A DNA stretch of 8,503 bases from Rhodocyclaceae bacterium (GCA_027325905.1 DAIEEM010000163.1:1-8503), one strand, 5' to 3'. Positions 1 to 7,618 are shown, counted from the stretch's first letter. Numbers and translations are program-made. Notes: generated by a model not told the origin, from the sequence alone.

Positions 1-231
1 CTGTCGGTGCCCGGCATCTACGACCTGGTGACGCGCGCCGCCAAGGTGCGGGTGCGCGCGCTCGGCCTCGACGGCGAGCCTTTCGAGCTCGAAGCCGAAG
101 ACTTGCTGGCCGTCTGCGTCCAGCACGAGATCGACCACCTCGAAGGCAAAGTCTTCGTCGAATACCTGTCGCGCTTGAAGCAGGCCAGAATCAAAGCCAA
201 GCTTGCGAAGCAAGCGCGGATTACCGCCTGA
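1..231 (+). CDS. def: Peptide deformylase, C-terminal part (5' truncated by the window edge)
   Basis: Peptide deformylase removes the formyl group from the N-terminal methionine of new proteins, using a metal ion, in the cytoplasm. The window opens inside the gene. The first codons give LSVPG, the end of the family motif EGCLSVPG; the metal-binding cysteine lies just outside. [10 protein letters not shown] follows at visible residues 41-50 and holds the two metal-ligand histidines (H42, H46) and the catalytic glutamate (E43). Seventy-six residues are visible; family members have about 170, so a little over half is missing. The tail is Lys/Ala-rich, as is common in the family. The stop TGA overlaps the fmt ATG by one base (TGATG), which suggests translational coupling. 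The two genes are commonly adjacent in bacteria. Identification is firm. Confidence 0.97.
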   Translation: MSVPGIYDLVTRAAKVRVRALGLDGEPFELEAEDLLAVCVQHEIDHLEGKVFVEYLSRLKQARIKAKLAKQARITA

Positions 232-1160
232 TGCGCGTCGCCTTTGCCGGTACGCCCGAGTTCGCCAAGACCGCGCTGGAAGCGATCCTCGCCGCCGGCT
301 TTACTGTGCCGCTGGTGCTCACTCAGCCCGATCGCCCGGCGGGGCGCGGCATGCAGTTGCACGCAAGCCCGGTCAAGCAGTTGGCGCTGGCGCACCGCAT
401 CCCGGTGTTCCAGCCGGATCGCCTTAAGGATCCGGCGACGCATGCGCCGCTGCTCGAAGCGGCGCCAGACGTGCTGGTGGTCGCCGCCTACGGCCTGATC
501 CTGCCGCCGGCGGTGCTCGATATTCCGCGCCACGGCTGTATCAACATCCATGCATCGCTCTTGCCGCGCTGGCGCGGCGCGGCGCCGATCCAGCGCGCCA
601 TCGAGGCCGGCGACCGGGAGACCGGCATCACCGTGATGCGCATGGAAGCCGGCCTCGATACCGGCCCGATGCTGCTCGCCGAACGCATCGCCATCGCGCC
701 CGATGACAACGCTATGACCCTGCACGACAAGCTCGCGGCGCTCGGCGGCCAGCTCATCGCCGCGGCCCTCGCGCGTTTGCCCCAGTTGGCGCCCACTGCG
801 CAGCCCGAGGCCGGCGTCACTTACGCCCGCAAGATCGAAAAGGCGGAGGCCGCGATCGACTGGCGGCGTCCGGCGGCGGAGATCGGGCGCCAGGTGGGGG
901 CCTTCAATCCCTTCCCCGGCGCCGTCGCCACGCTGCGGCAGACGCCGGTCAAGATCTGGGCGGCGCAGGCGGCGTCCGGCACGGGCGCGCCCGGCACGGT
1001 GCTGGCAAGCGGCAGCGGCGGCATCCTCGTCGCCTGCGGCCAAGGCGCCCTGCGCCTGACGCAGTTGCAGAAGCCCGGTGGCAAACGCCTGGCGGCGCGC
1101 GACTTTCTGCAAGGCTTTCCGGTCGCGCCCGGCGAGGTTTTCGCGCCCGCCGCCGCTTGA
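231..1160 (+). CDS. fmt: Methionyl-tRNA formyltransferase
   Basis: Fmt transfers a formyl group from 10-formyltetrahydrofolate to Met-tRNA(fMet), making the initiator tRNA. The product has 309 residues, close to the usual 310-315. It opens with [12 protein letters not shown], the Rossmann start of the folate-binding domain. The catalytic triad is visible: N105 and H107 in [19 protein letters not shown], and D143 in [11 protein letters not shown]. The [13 protein letters not shown] loop is the family signature. The C-terminal OB-fold-like tRNA-binding domain runs from about residue 205, with FNPFPGA and the closing RDFLQGFPV segment. The start is fixed by the one-base overlap with def; no strong Shine-Dalgarno site is seen, consistent with coupled re-initiation. 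The stop codon lies inside the -35 of a predicted promoter for the next gene. Confidence 0.97.
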   Translation: MRVAFAGTPEFAKTALEAILAAGFTVPLVLTQPDRPAGRGMQLHASPVKQLALAHRIPVFQPDRLKDPATHAPLLEAAPDVLVVAAYGLILPPAVLDIPRHGCINIHASLLPRWRGAAPIQRAIEAGDRETGITVMRMEAGLDTGPMLLAERIAIAPDDNAMTLHDKLAALGGQLIAAALARLPQLAPTAQPEAGVTYARKIEKAEAAIDWRRPAAEIGRQVGAFNPFPGAVATLRQTPVKIWAAQAASGTGAPGTVLASGSGGILVACGQGALRLTQLQKPGGKRLAARDFLQGFPVAPGEVFAPAAA

Positions 1161-1184
1161 CAGGGGCCGGCGCCGTAGTAGAGT
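1157..1184 (+). promoter_or_regulatory. Predicted sigma-70 promoter for the radical SAM gene
   Basis: TTGACA at 1157-1162 is a perfect -35 consensus and overlaps the fmt stop codon. TAGAGT at 1179-1184 matches four of six -10 positions, including the key T, A and final T. The spacer is 16 bp. The expected transcription start, about 1191-1193, falls on or next to the ATG at 1193, so the transcript would be leaderless or nearly so. This is a sequence match only. Confidence 0.5.
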
Positions 1185-1192
1185 CCGCGCCC

Positions 1193-2356
1193 ATGCAAAT
1201 TCAACCCCTGATCGAGGCCGTTCGTGCCTCGGACCCCGACCCCGTCGTCGGCGGCCGCGTCGAACTGCAACTGCTGACCACCCTCAAGTGCAACCTGAAA
1301 TGCACCTACTGCTCGCTCGGCGTCGGCGAAGTACTGGGTTCGCAGACCGAACTCAAATACGACATCGACCAGCTCGCCGCCTTCGTCGACAAGCATCTGC
1401 GGAACAAGGAGGTCTACGTCACCTTCTACGGCGGCGAGCCGACGCTGAACCTGGACATGATGCAGGCGGTGATGCGGCGCTTCCCCGAGTTCCGCTACCA
1501 GTTGCAGACCAACGGCACGCTGCTCGACAACCTGCCCGACTGGATGCTGGCGCGGCTTTCCAACATCCTCGTCTCGATCGACGGCGGCGAGCAGATCACC
1601 GACGGCTACCGCGGCCGCGGCATCTGGCGTCAGGTCGTCAAGAACCTCAACCATGTCCATGAGCGCGTCGGCGGCACCATCACGGCGCGCGTCACCTGGG
1701 GCAATCCCGACACCAGCTTCGAGGAACTCGACGAACTGGCCACCGCCGTCGAGGCCGTCGACTACCTCTATTGGCAGTTCGTCGCCGACGAAATGTACGG
1801 CGGCGACTCGATCGACAAGCGCAAGGCCGTGCTGGTCAAGCTGATCGACAGGTTCTTCGCCGCCGCCGATACGCTCTACCCGCTGGTGCCGCTGATGGGC
1901 ATCGTGCGCAACAAGGTGCTGCCGACGCGCGCCGTGGAACTGTATGCCGGCCAGACCCAGTGCCGCGTGTCCACCCACCTGATCAACGTCATGCCCAACG
2001 GCCAGATCTTCCCCTGCCCCGACATGATGTACGCGCCGCAGATGCAGATGGGCGAGATACAGGGCAACTGGCTGAAGAAGAGTCCGCTGCAACCTACCCC
2101 GGCCATGCCCTGCGAGTCCTGCGAAGCATTTTCCTGGTGCCGGCGCAATTGCATGAAGAACCTATACCTCGGCTACGTCAAGGGCGACGCGCGCTACCGG
2201 CAGAACGTCGTCGAGCCGATCTGCGAACTGGTCAGGTTCATCGGCCGCGAGATCGACCGCCACGACCCACACGCCTGGTTCGCGCGCCTGCCGTTGCCGC
2301 TGCGCCGCCAGCTTGTCGACGCCGAAGTCTACGAATACGTCGAGATCATGCCGTAG
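1193..2356 (+). CDS. Radical SAM/SPASM-domain protein, putative peptide- or protein-modifying enzyme
   Basis: This is a radical SAM enzyme of 387 residues. CX3CX2C (C33, C37, C40, in KCNLKCTYC) binds the catalytic 4Fe-4S cluster, and GGEP (residues 80-83) helps bind SAM. The C-terminal part matches the SPASM pattern exactly: C257-X12-G270-X4-C275, then C307-X2-C310-X5-C316-X3-C320, then C344. That predicts two auxiliary Fe-S clusters. SPASM enzymes with known roles mostly modify ribosomal peptides (AlbA, PqqE) or activate sulfatases (anSME). There is no N-terminal peptide-recognition domain: only about 30 residues precede the cluster motif. No precursor-like small ORF lies beside it, so the substrate is unknown. 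It may belong to one of the putative peptide-modifying groups, but I cannot name the family. ATG 1193 is preferred over an upstream TTG at 1157 that would add 12 unlikely residues. Its GC content resembles its neighbours, so recent transfer is not obvious. It lies between fmt and rsmB, where htpX is often found. Confidence 0.9.
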   Translation: MQIQPLIEAVRASDPDPVVGGRVELQLLTTLKCNLKCTYCSLGVGEVLGSQTELKYDIDQLAAFVDKHLRNKEVYVTFYGGEPTLNLDMMQAVMRRFPEFRYQLQTNGTLLDNLPDWMLARLSNILVSIDGGEQITDGYRGRGIWRQVVKNLNHVHERVGGTITARVTWGNPDTSFEELDELATAVEAVDYLYWQFVADEMYGGDSIDKRKAVLVKLIDRFFAAADTLYPLVPLMGIVRNKVLPTRAVELYAGQTQCRVSTHLINVMPNGQIFPCPDMMYAPQMQMGEIQGNWLKKSPLQPTPAMPCESCEAFSWCRRNCMKNLYLGYVKGDARYRQNVVEPICELVRFIGREIDRHDPHAWFARLPLPLRRQLVDAEVYEYVEIMP

Positions 2357-2362
2357 GCATGA
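2346..2362 (+). other. Small perfect hairpin over the radical SAM stop codon
   Basis: TCATGCC (2346-2352) and GGCATGA (2356-2362) are perfect inverted repeats around a 3-nt loop, GTA. The TAG stop codon lies at 2354-2356. No T-tract follows, so it is not a standard intrinsic terminator. It could slow 3' degradation or weakly attenuate read-through into rsmB, or be chance. Confidence 0.3.
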
Positions 2363-2381
2363 ATAGGAAGCTCGTGCCCGG

Positions 2382-2387
2382 TATGCT
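2382..2387 (+). promoter_or_regulatory. Possible -10 element for rsmB (leaderless geometry)
   Basis: TATGCT fits the TAnnnT core of a -10 hexamer and ends 6 nt before the rsmB ATG, which would place the transcription start on the ATG itself. No convincing -35 is seen at the right distance. The only AGGA (2365-2368) is 25 nt from the ATG, too far to act as a ribosome binding site. Weak evidence alone; it gains some weight from the similar geometry before the radical SAM gene and ntrX. Confidence 0.3.
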
Positions 2388-2393
2388 GCGCCG

Positions 2394-3677
2394 ATGAACG
2401 CCGCCGCCCCGCTCGCCGCTGCCCTATTCGCCGCCGCGCAAGCCGTCGCCGCCGTCGGCGACGGCAGCAATGTCGACACCGCGCTGGCCGCGCAGGGCCT
2501 CGCCGGCGCCACCCGCGCCGCGGCGCAGAACCTCGCCTACGGCGCGCTGCGCCGCTATGGCCGCGGCGACTTCTATCTCGCCCGCCTGATCGCACGCCCG
2601 CTTGCCGACGCCACGGTGCGCGGCCTGTTGCTGGCGGCGCTGCACCGCATCGCCGAGCGGCCGGCAGACGCCCACACCACGGTCGACCAGGCGGTGCGGG
2701 CGGCCGCCGGCATCGCCGGCGGCAACTTCAAGGGCCTGGTCAACGGCGTACTGCGCAACTTCCTGCGCCGCCGCAGCGAACTCGAAGCGGCTGCGGACGA
2801 CGACGAGGTCGCGCGCTGGCAGCATCCGCGCTGGTGGCTCGACCGCCTGATAGCCGCCTATCCACAGGACTGGCAGGCGATCGCCGCCGCCGGCAACGGC
2901 CACCCGCCGATGTGCCTGCGCGTCAACCGGCACCGCACCGATGCCGCCGCCTACCTCGCCGTCCTCGCTACCGAAGGCATTGCCGGCCGCGCGCTCGACG
3001 ACACCGCCGTGCTGCTCGACAAGCCGGTGGCGGTGGAGCGCCTGCCCGGCTTCGCTGCCGGCCGCGTCTCGGTGCAGGATTGGGGCGCGCAGCAGGCGGC
3101 GCGCCTGCTCGACGTCCGTCCCGGCATGCGCGTGCTCGACGCCTGCGCCGCGCCCGGCGGCAAGACTTGCCATTTGCTCGAAGGCGCCGATCTCGACCTC
3201 GTCGCCCTGGAAGCCGAAGCGGTGCGCGCCGCGCGCATCGGCGAAAATCTGGCGCGGCTGGAACTCGCCGCCACGGTGAAAGTGGCTGATTGCCGCCGCC
3301 TCGCCGACTGGTGGGACGGCCGTCCCTTCGACCGCATCCTCGCCGACGTACCCTGCTCCGCCAGCGGCGTGGTGCGCCGGCACCCCGACATCAAGTGGTT
3401 GCGGCGCTCGCGCGATGTGGACAATTTCGCACGCAGCCAGGCGGAAATCCTCGATGCCCTGTGGCCGGCGCTGGCGCCTGGTGGCAGAATGCTCTACTGC
3501 ACCTGCTCGGTCTTCCCGCAGGAGAATGCGCGGCAGGTGGCGGACTTCGCGGCCCGCCACGCCGATGCGATTCGCCTGCCGGCGCAGCCGACGGGCAATG
3601 ACGATAACGAATGGCAGTTGCTGCCCGGCGCCGAATATGACGGTTTTTTCTACGCCCGCCTGGAGAAATCCGCTTAG
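2394..3677 (+). CDS. rsmB: 16S rRNA (cytosine-967-C5)-methyltransferase RsmB (Sun/Fmu)
   Basis: RsmB methylates C967 of 16S rRNA at carbon 5 using SAM. The product has 427 residues, against 429 in E. coli. Residues 1 to about 135 form the NusB-like RNA-binding domain (ARLIARPL, HRIAERPADAHTTVDQAV, NFKGLVNGVLRNFLRR). A linker leads to the Rossmann methyltransferase domain, from about residue 225. LDACAAPGGKT (248-258) is the SAM-binding motif I. DVPCSASGVVRRHPDIKW carries the motif IV cysteine C321, which releases the product. YCTCSVFPQEN carries C371, which by family analogy is the motif VI nucleophile. ATG 2394 is the natural family start. The gene follows the radical SAM gene after 37 nt. 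Its 3' end probably overlaps the start of the DUF4390 gene. Confidence 0.97.
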   Translation: MNAAAPLAAALFAAAQAVAAVGDGSNVDTALAAQGLAGATRAAAQNLAYGALRRYGRGDFYLARLIARPLADATVRGLLLAALHRIAERPADAHTTVDQAVRAAAGIAGGNFKGLVNGVLRNFLRRRSELEAAADDDEVARWQHPRWWLDRLIAAYPQDWQAIAAAGNGHPPMCLRVNRHRTDAAAYLAVLATEGIAGRALDDTAVLLDKPVAVERLPGFAAGRVSVQDWGAQQAARLLDVRPGMRVLDACAAPGGKTCHLLEGADLDLVALEAEAVRAARIGENLARLELAATVKVADCRRLADWWDGRPFDRILADVPCSASGVVRRHPDIKWLRRSRDVDNFARSQAEILDALWPALAPGGRMLYCTCSVFPQENARQVADFAARHADAIRLPAQPTGNDDNEWQLLPGAEYDGFFYARLEKSA

Positions 3678-4221
3678 AGCGTGGCTAGCGGCCATGCTGT
3701 TGGCGGCCGCCGCCGTCGTGCATGCCGGAAGCATAGAGCCGCAGCAGGCGGCGCTGGCGCCGACGGAGGACGGCTACGCGCTGTCCGCCAAGTTCAACAT
3801 CGATCTCGGCGCCCGTCTCGAAGAAGCCGTGGCGCGCGGGTTGCCGCTCTACTTCAACGTCGAGTTCGACCTGACGCGGGCGCGCTGGTACTGGTCGAAC
3901 GAGCACGTCGCCGACCGCCGCCTCGAATACCGCCTCGCCTACAATGCGCTGACGCGCCAATATCGGCTCTCGGTCGGCAGCCTGCACGAGAGTTTCGCCA
4001 CGCTGTCCGATGCCTTGCGCGTCATCTCGCGCGTCGTCGATCTGCCGGTCGTCGACAAGGCGGCAATCAAGCCCGGTGAAACCTACAATGCGGCCGTGCG
4101 CCTGTCGCTCGACCGCAGCCAGTTGCCCAAGCCGCTCCAGATCGACGCGCTGTCCGACCGCGACTGGCAGGTCGATGCCAAGGTCTTGCGCTGGCAGTTC
4201 GTGCCGGCGGAAAAGAAATGA
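3637..4221 (+). CDS. DUF4390 family exported protein
   Basis: This is the DUF4390 protein commonly found just upstream of ntrY in betaproteobacteria; its function is not known. The mature part is predicted to be rich in beta-strand ([37 protein letters not shown]) and ends in [12 protein letters not shown] chose ATG 3637 (194 residues) because it gives a full signal peptide: a basic n-region (WRNPLRAW), a hydrophobic stretch ([12 protein letters not shown]), and cleavage after VHA at residue 30. This start overlaps rsmB by 41 nt. The alternative ATG 3694 (175 residues) leaves a signal of about 11 residues with no positive charge, so it is less likely, though neither start has a good Shine-Dalgarno site. 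The 3' end overlaps ntrY by four bases (ATGA). The context suggests a periplasmic partner or accessory of the NtrY sensor, which is an inference. Confidence 0.82.
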   Translation: MTVFSTPAWRNPLRAWLAAMLLAAAAVVHAGSIEPQQAALAPTEDGYALSAKFNIDLGARLEEAVARGLPLYFNVEFDLTRARWYWSNEHVADRRLEYRLAYNALTRQYRLSVGSLHESFATLSDALRVISRVVDLPVVDKAAIKPGETYNAAVRLSLDRSQLPKPLQIDALSDRDWQVDAKVLRWQFVPAEKK

Positions 4222-6326
4222 AGATCGCCCTGGCTGTCATCGCCGCGCTTGCCGCAGTGCTGTTGTTCCTGCTGGCGACGGCGAGCGCCAACACGGCCTT
4301 GTTCGCGCGCCACTATCCGTTGCTGATCGGGGTCAATGCCGTTGCCGGCGTCGCCCTGCTCGGATTGGTGACCCTGCAGTTGCGGGCGCTGTGGCGCGAC
4401 TATCGCGGCGGCGTCTTCGGCTCCCGGCTGAAGTGGCGCCTGCTGGTGATGCTGGCGCTGATGGCGGTGCTGCCTGGCGCCCTGGTCTATGCCGTGTCGA
4501 TGCAGTTCGCGGTCAAGAGCATCGACTCCTGGTTCGACGTGCGCGTCGACAGCGCGCTGGAAGGCGGCCTCGACCTCGGCCGCACCGTGCTCGACACGCT
4601 GCAGGCGCAACTGCTCGAGAAGGCGCGCAATATGGCGCTCGACCTCGGCGACGCGCCGGGGCCGACGCTGCTCAACCGCCTGCGCGAGCAGTCCGGCGTG
4701 CAGACGGCGACGCTGATCGCGATGTCCGGCAACGTCTTGGCCAGCAGCTCCGGCGACGTCGACAACCTGATGCCTTCCGTGCCGGATCTGGCGCAACTGC
4801 GTCAGGCGCGCGCCGGCCGCGGCCTGGCGATGATCGAAGGCGACGCCGAGACCGGCCTGCTGCTGCGCGTCCTGGTGCCCGTGCGCGGCCTGGAACTGGG
4901 CGCGGAGCCGCGCGTGCTGCAGTTGACCCAGGCCGTGCCCGACGCCATCGCCCGCAGCGCCGACTCGGTGGCGGCCACCTACCGCGACTACCAGGAACTG
5001 CAGCTCGGCAAGGAAGGCCTGAAGCGCATCTATACGCTGACGCTGACGTTCACGCTGCTGCTGGCGCTGTTCGCCGCCGTGGCGCTGGCCTTCTTCCTCG
5101 CCGAGCGCCTGGCGCGGCCGCTGTTGATCCTCGCCGAAGGCACGCAGGCCGTGGCCGCCGGCGACTTCACGCCGCGCGCCAGCCTCGCCACCCACGACGA
5201 GCTCGGCGTGCTGACGCAATCCTTCAGCCGGATGACGCGCCAGCTCGACGAAGCACGGCGCGAAACCGAACGCCATCGCAACCAGCTCGAGGCCACCAGC
5301 GCTTATCTCGAAAGCGTGCTGGCCAATCTCTCGGCCGGCGTGCTGGCCTTCGACGCCGACTTCCGCCTGCGCGCGGCCAATCGCGGCGCCACCGCCATTC
5401 TCGGCGACGATCTCGCGGACACGGCCGACGCGCCGCTCGCCGACTGGCCGCGCCACAACGTCTTCGCCGCCGCCATCGGCGCCGCCTTCCGCGAGCGCGG
5501 CGCCGAGTGGCAGCAGCAGCTCGAATTGGCGAACGCCAACGGCGCCGCGCAGACGCTGCTGCTGCGTGGCTCGACGCTGCCGGCGGCCGGCGGCGGCGGC
5601 TACGTCGTCGTCTTCGACGACATCACGCACATGATTTCCGCGCAACGCACGGCCGCCTGGGGCGAGGTGGCGCAGCGCCTCGCTCACGAGATCAAGAATC
5701 CGCTGACGCCGATCCAGCTTTCCGCCGAGCGCCTTCAACTCAAGCTCGCCGCCAAGCTCGACGGGCCGGCGCGCGAAATGCTGGAGCGCTCGACCCAGAC
5801 CATCGTCAACCAGGTCGCGGCGATGAAGAACATGGTCAACGACTTCCGCGACTACGCCAAGACGCCGCCGCCGGAGCTCGCGCCGCTCGACCTCAACGCC
5901 CTGCTGCGCGAAGTGCTCGATCTCTACGCCGCGGCGGACGCGTCGGTGGCGACGCAATTCGCCGCCGACCTACCGTCGGTGCTGGCGGATGCCAATCAAC
6001 TGCGCCAGGTGCTGCACAACCTCGTCAAGAACGCGCGTGAAGCCTTGGCGGAAGCGGGCGTCGCCGCGCCCGTCATCGCCGTCGCGACGCGCCGCGACGA
6101 GATGCGCGCCGTACTGGTGGTGAGCGACAACGGTCCCGGCTTTCCGCCGCCACTGCTGGCGCGCGCCTGCGAGCCCTATGTCACCACCAAGGCCAAGGGC
6201 ACCGGCCTCGGCCTCGCCATCGTCAAGAAAGTCGTCGACGAGCATCACGGCGAGATGCGGATCGCCAACCGCGCTGGCGGCGGTGCCGAAATCACGATCA
6301 AGCTGCCGCTGGCGGCCGCGGGGTAA
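4218..6326 (+). CDS. ntrY: NtrY-like membrane sensor histidine kinase
   Basis: NtrY is the sensor of the NtrYX two-component system, linked in other proteobacteria to nitrogen metabolism and respiratory or redox control. The product has 702 residues. Hydrophobic segments lie at about 4-22, 34-55, 75-96 and 273-294. The third and fourth flank a predicted periplasmic sensor region of about 175 residues. A HAMP domain (about 295-350) and a PAS domain (about 362-470) follow. The HisKA H-box is [18 protein letters not shown], with phospho-acceptor H490. The ATPase domain has an N-box (N601, N605 in [11 protein letters not shown]), G1 DNGPGF (637-642), EPYVTTK, and G2 GTGLGL (661-666). All catalytic motifs look intact. 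It overlaps the DUF4390 gene by ATGA, and ntrX follows after 9 nt. The ligand cannot be read from the sequence; the gene symbol rests on architecture and neighbours. Confidence 0.93.
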   Translation: MKIALAVIAALAAVLLFLLATASANTALFARHYPLLIGVNAVAGVALLGLVTLQLRALWRDYRGGVFGSRLKWRLLVMLALMAVLPGALVYAVSMQFAVKSIDSWFDVRVDSALEGGLDLGRTVLDTLQAQLLEKARNMALDLGDAPGPTLLNRLREQSGVQTATLIAMSGNVLASSSGDVDNLMPSVPDLAQLRQARAGRGLAMIEGDAETGLLLRVLVPVRGLELGAEPRVLQLTQAVPDAIARSADSVAATYRDYQELQLGKEGLKRIYTLTLTFTLLLALFAAVALAFFLAERLARPLLILAEGTQAVAAGDFTPRASLATHDELGVLTQSFSRMTRQLDEARRETERHRNQLEATSAYLESVLANLSAGVLAFDADFRLRAANRGATAILGDDLADTADAPLADWPRHNVFAAAIGAAFRERGAEWQQQLELANANGAAQTLLLRGSTLPAAGGGGYVVVFDDITHMISAQRTAAWGEVAQRLAHEIKNPLTPIQLSAERLQLKLAAKLDGPAREMLERSTQTIVNQVAAMKNMVNDFRDYAKTPPPELAPLDLNALLREVLDLYAAADASVATQFAADLPSVLADANQLRQVLHNLVKNAREALAEAGVAAPVIAVATRRDEMRAVLVVSDNGPGFPPPLLARACEPYVTTKAKGTGLGLAIVKKVVDEHHGEMRIANRAGGGAEITIKLPLAAAG

Positions 6327-6329
6327 GAT
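6324..6329 (+). promoter_or_regulatory. Possible -10 element for ntrX (leaderless geometry)
   Basis: TAAGAT shares its TAA with the ntrY stop codon and ends 6 nt before the ntrX ATG. It matches four of six -10 positions. I see no good -35, and there is no clear Shine-Dalgarno site before ntrX. It could provide an extra internal start for ntrX, but co-transcription with ntrY is the simpler view. Confidence 0.25.
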
Positions 6330-6335
6330 GACCTT

Positions 6336-7601
6336 ATGCCACAGATACTCGTAGTCGACGACGAAGTCGGTATTCGCGAACTGCTTTCGGACATCCTGCG
6401 CGACGAGGGGCACGATGTCGCGCTTGCCGAGAACGCTGCCAGCGCAAGGGCGGCGCGCGACGCGGCGCGGCCCGATCTGGTGCTGCTCGACATCTGGATG
6501 CCCGACACGGACGGCATTACGCTGCTCAAGGAATGGGGCGCCAACGGCCAGCTCAACATGCCGGTCATCATGATGTCCGGCCACGGCACCATCGACACCG
6601 CGGTCGAGGCGACCAAGATCGGCGCCCTCGATTTCCTCGAAAAGCCCATCGGCATGCAAAGGCTGCTGGCGGCGATCAAGCGCGGCCTCGAACTCGGCCG
6701 CAAGCCGGGCGTCGGTGGTCTTTCGCTGGCGGCCTTCACGCGCTCGGCGCCGCTCAAGGATCTGAAAAAGCGGCTCGATCAGGTCGCCGCCAAGAATGCC
6801 GCGGTGCTGCTGCGCTCGGCGCCCGGCGGCATCGTCGAGCTCGCTGCGCGTACCCTGCATGCGCCCGGCAAGGCCTGGATCGACCTCGCCCACGATTCGA
6901 CGCCGCTGACCCTGGAAGCCCTGCAGGCGGCCTCCGGCGGTGTGCTCTACTGCGAGGAGCTGGCGCGGCTGACGCGCCTGCAACAGAAGAACCTGGTCTT
7001 CGCTTTCGAGCGCCTGGAAAAATTCGGCCTGCGTCTGGTCGCCGCCACCGCCAGCGAGCCTGCCGAGCTGGCCGCGCACGGCTGGGAGGACGCAGCGCTG
7101 CGGCGCCTCTTCGACGTCTGGCTGGGCCTGCCGACACTGGCGCAACTCAAGGACGAAATCCCCGAGGTCGCCGCGCATCTGCTGCTGCACCTGACCGAGG
7201 CCGGCGAAGTGCCGCTGCGCCGCCTGTCCACCTCGGCTCTCAACGCCTTGCGCCAGCACGCCTGGCCCGGCGGCTACGGCGAACTCAAGAGCGCCGTCAA
7301 GTCGTTGGCCCTGGCGGCGCTCGACGAGGAGATCGCCGCCGAGGATGTGACGCGCCATCTATTTCCCGGCGCCGCGCCCGACCCCAACCTGCCGCCGGGC
7401 CTGCCGCCCGAAGTCATGGAAATGCCGCTGCGCGAGGCGCGCGAGTTTTTCGAGCGCATGTATTTCCAGTTCCACCTCGCCCGCGAAGGCGGCGCCATGA
7501 CGCGACTCGCCGAGAAGACCGGGCTTGAGCGCACCCACCTCTACCGCAAGCTGAAGGATCTCGGTCTGCGCACCGGTAAGGCCGGCGCCGAAGAGGCGTA
7601 A
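6336..7601 (+). CDS. ntrX: NtrX-like response regulator with degenerate AAA+ domain
   Basis: This is the partner of the NtrY kinase just upstream, with 421 residues. The receiver domain (1 to about 120) is intact: acidic pocket D8/D9, phospho-acceptor D52 in LLDIWMP, S81 and K103. Its middle region aligns with the NtrC-family AAA+ domain, but the key motifs are lost. Walker A (usually GESGTGKE) reads SAPGGIVE (161-168) with no lysine. The GAFTGA sigma-54 loop is absent. Walker B (GTLFLDE) reads GVLYCEE (202-208). PGNVREL reads PGGYGEL (311-317), losing the sensor II arginine. The C-terminal Fis helix-turn-helix is kept (about 366-411: GGAMTRLAEKTGLERTHLYRKL). The frame is open throughout, so it is not an obvious pseudogene. 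Expected role: binding DNA under control of phosphorylation, without ATP-driven activation of sigma-54 polymerase. The name ntrX is positional and by architecture; targets are unknown. Confidence 0.88.
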   Translation: MPQILVVDDEVGIRELLSDILRDEGHDVALAENAASARAARDAARPDLVLLDIWMPDTDGITLLKEWGANGQLNMPVIMMSGHGTIDTAVEATKIGALDFLEKPIGMQRLLAAIKRGLELGRKPGVGGLSLAAFTRSAPLKDLKKRLDQVAAKNAAVLLRSAPGGIVELAARTLHAPGKAWIDLAHDSTPLTLEALQAASGGVLYCEELARLTRLQQKNLVFAFERLEKFGLRLVAATASEPAELAAHGWEDAALRRLFDVWLGLPTLAQLKDEIPEVAAHLLLHLTEAGEVPLRRLSTSALNALRQHAWPGGYGELKSAVKSLALAALDEEIAAEDVTRHLFPGAAPDPNLPPGLPPEVMEMPLREAREFFERMYFQFHLAREGGAMTRLAEKTGLERTHLYRKLKDLGLRTGKAGAEEA

Positions 7602-7618
7602 GGGCTGCCTTGGACATA

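Noticed and set aside
1157..1192. Upstream TTG start adding 12 residues to the radical SAM protein
   Set aside because: It would overlap the fmt stop and the predicted -35. The added residues are unlike a protein start, and the ATG at 1193 is a better choice.
821..2092. Long antisense reading frame of about 420 codons opposite fmt and the radical SAM gene; others at 18-1112, 2424-3734, 4083-5957 and 5970-7358
   Set aside because: High GC at third codon positions removes stop codons from antisense frames. The translations are low-complexity (rich in R, G, A, H, Q) and match no family, while the plus-strand genes have clear motifs.
1193..2356. Radical SAM gene as part of a complete RiPP cluster
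   Set aside because: No precursor peptide, recognition domain, protease or transporter lies next to it; the flanking genes are housekeeping and signalling genes.
3681..4079. GTG-started frame of 132 codons just after rsmB
   Set aside because: It is an Arg/Ala-rich shadow of the DUF4390 gene with no signal peptide or family likeness.
4010..6040. A 676-codon plus-strand reading frame overlapping the DUF4390 gene and ntrY in another frame
   Set aside because: The translation is an Arg/Ala/Pro/Gly-rich shadow with no domain, and NtrY's motifs fully explain the region.
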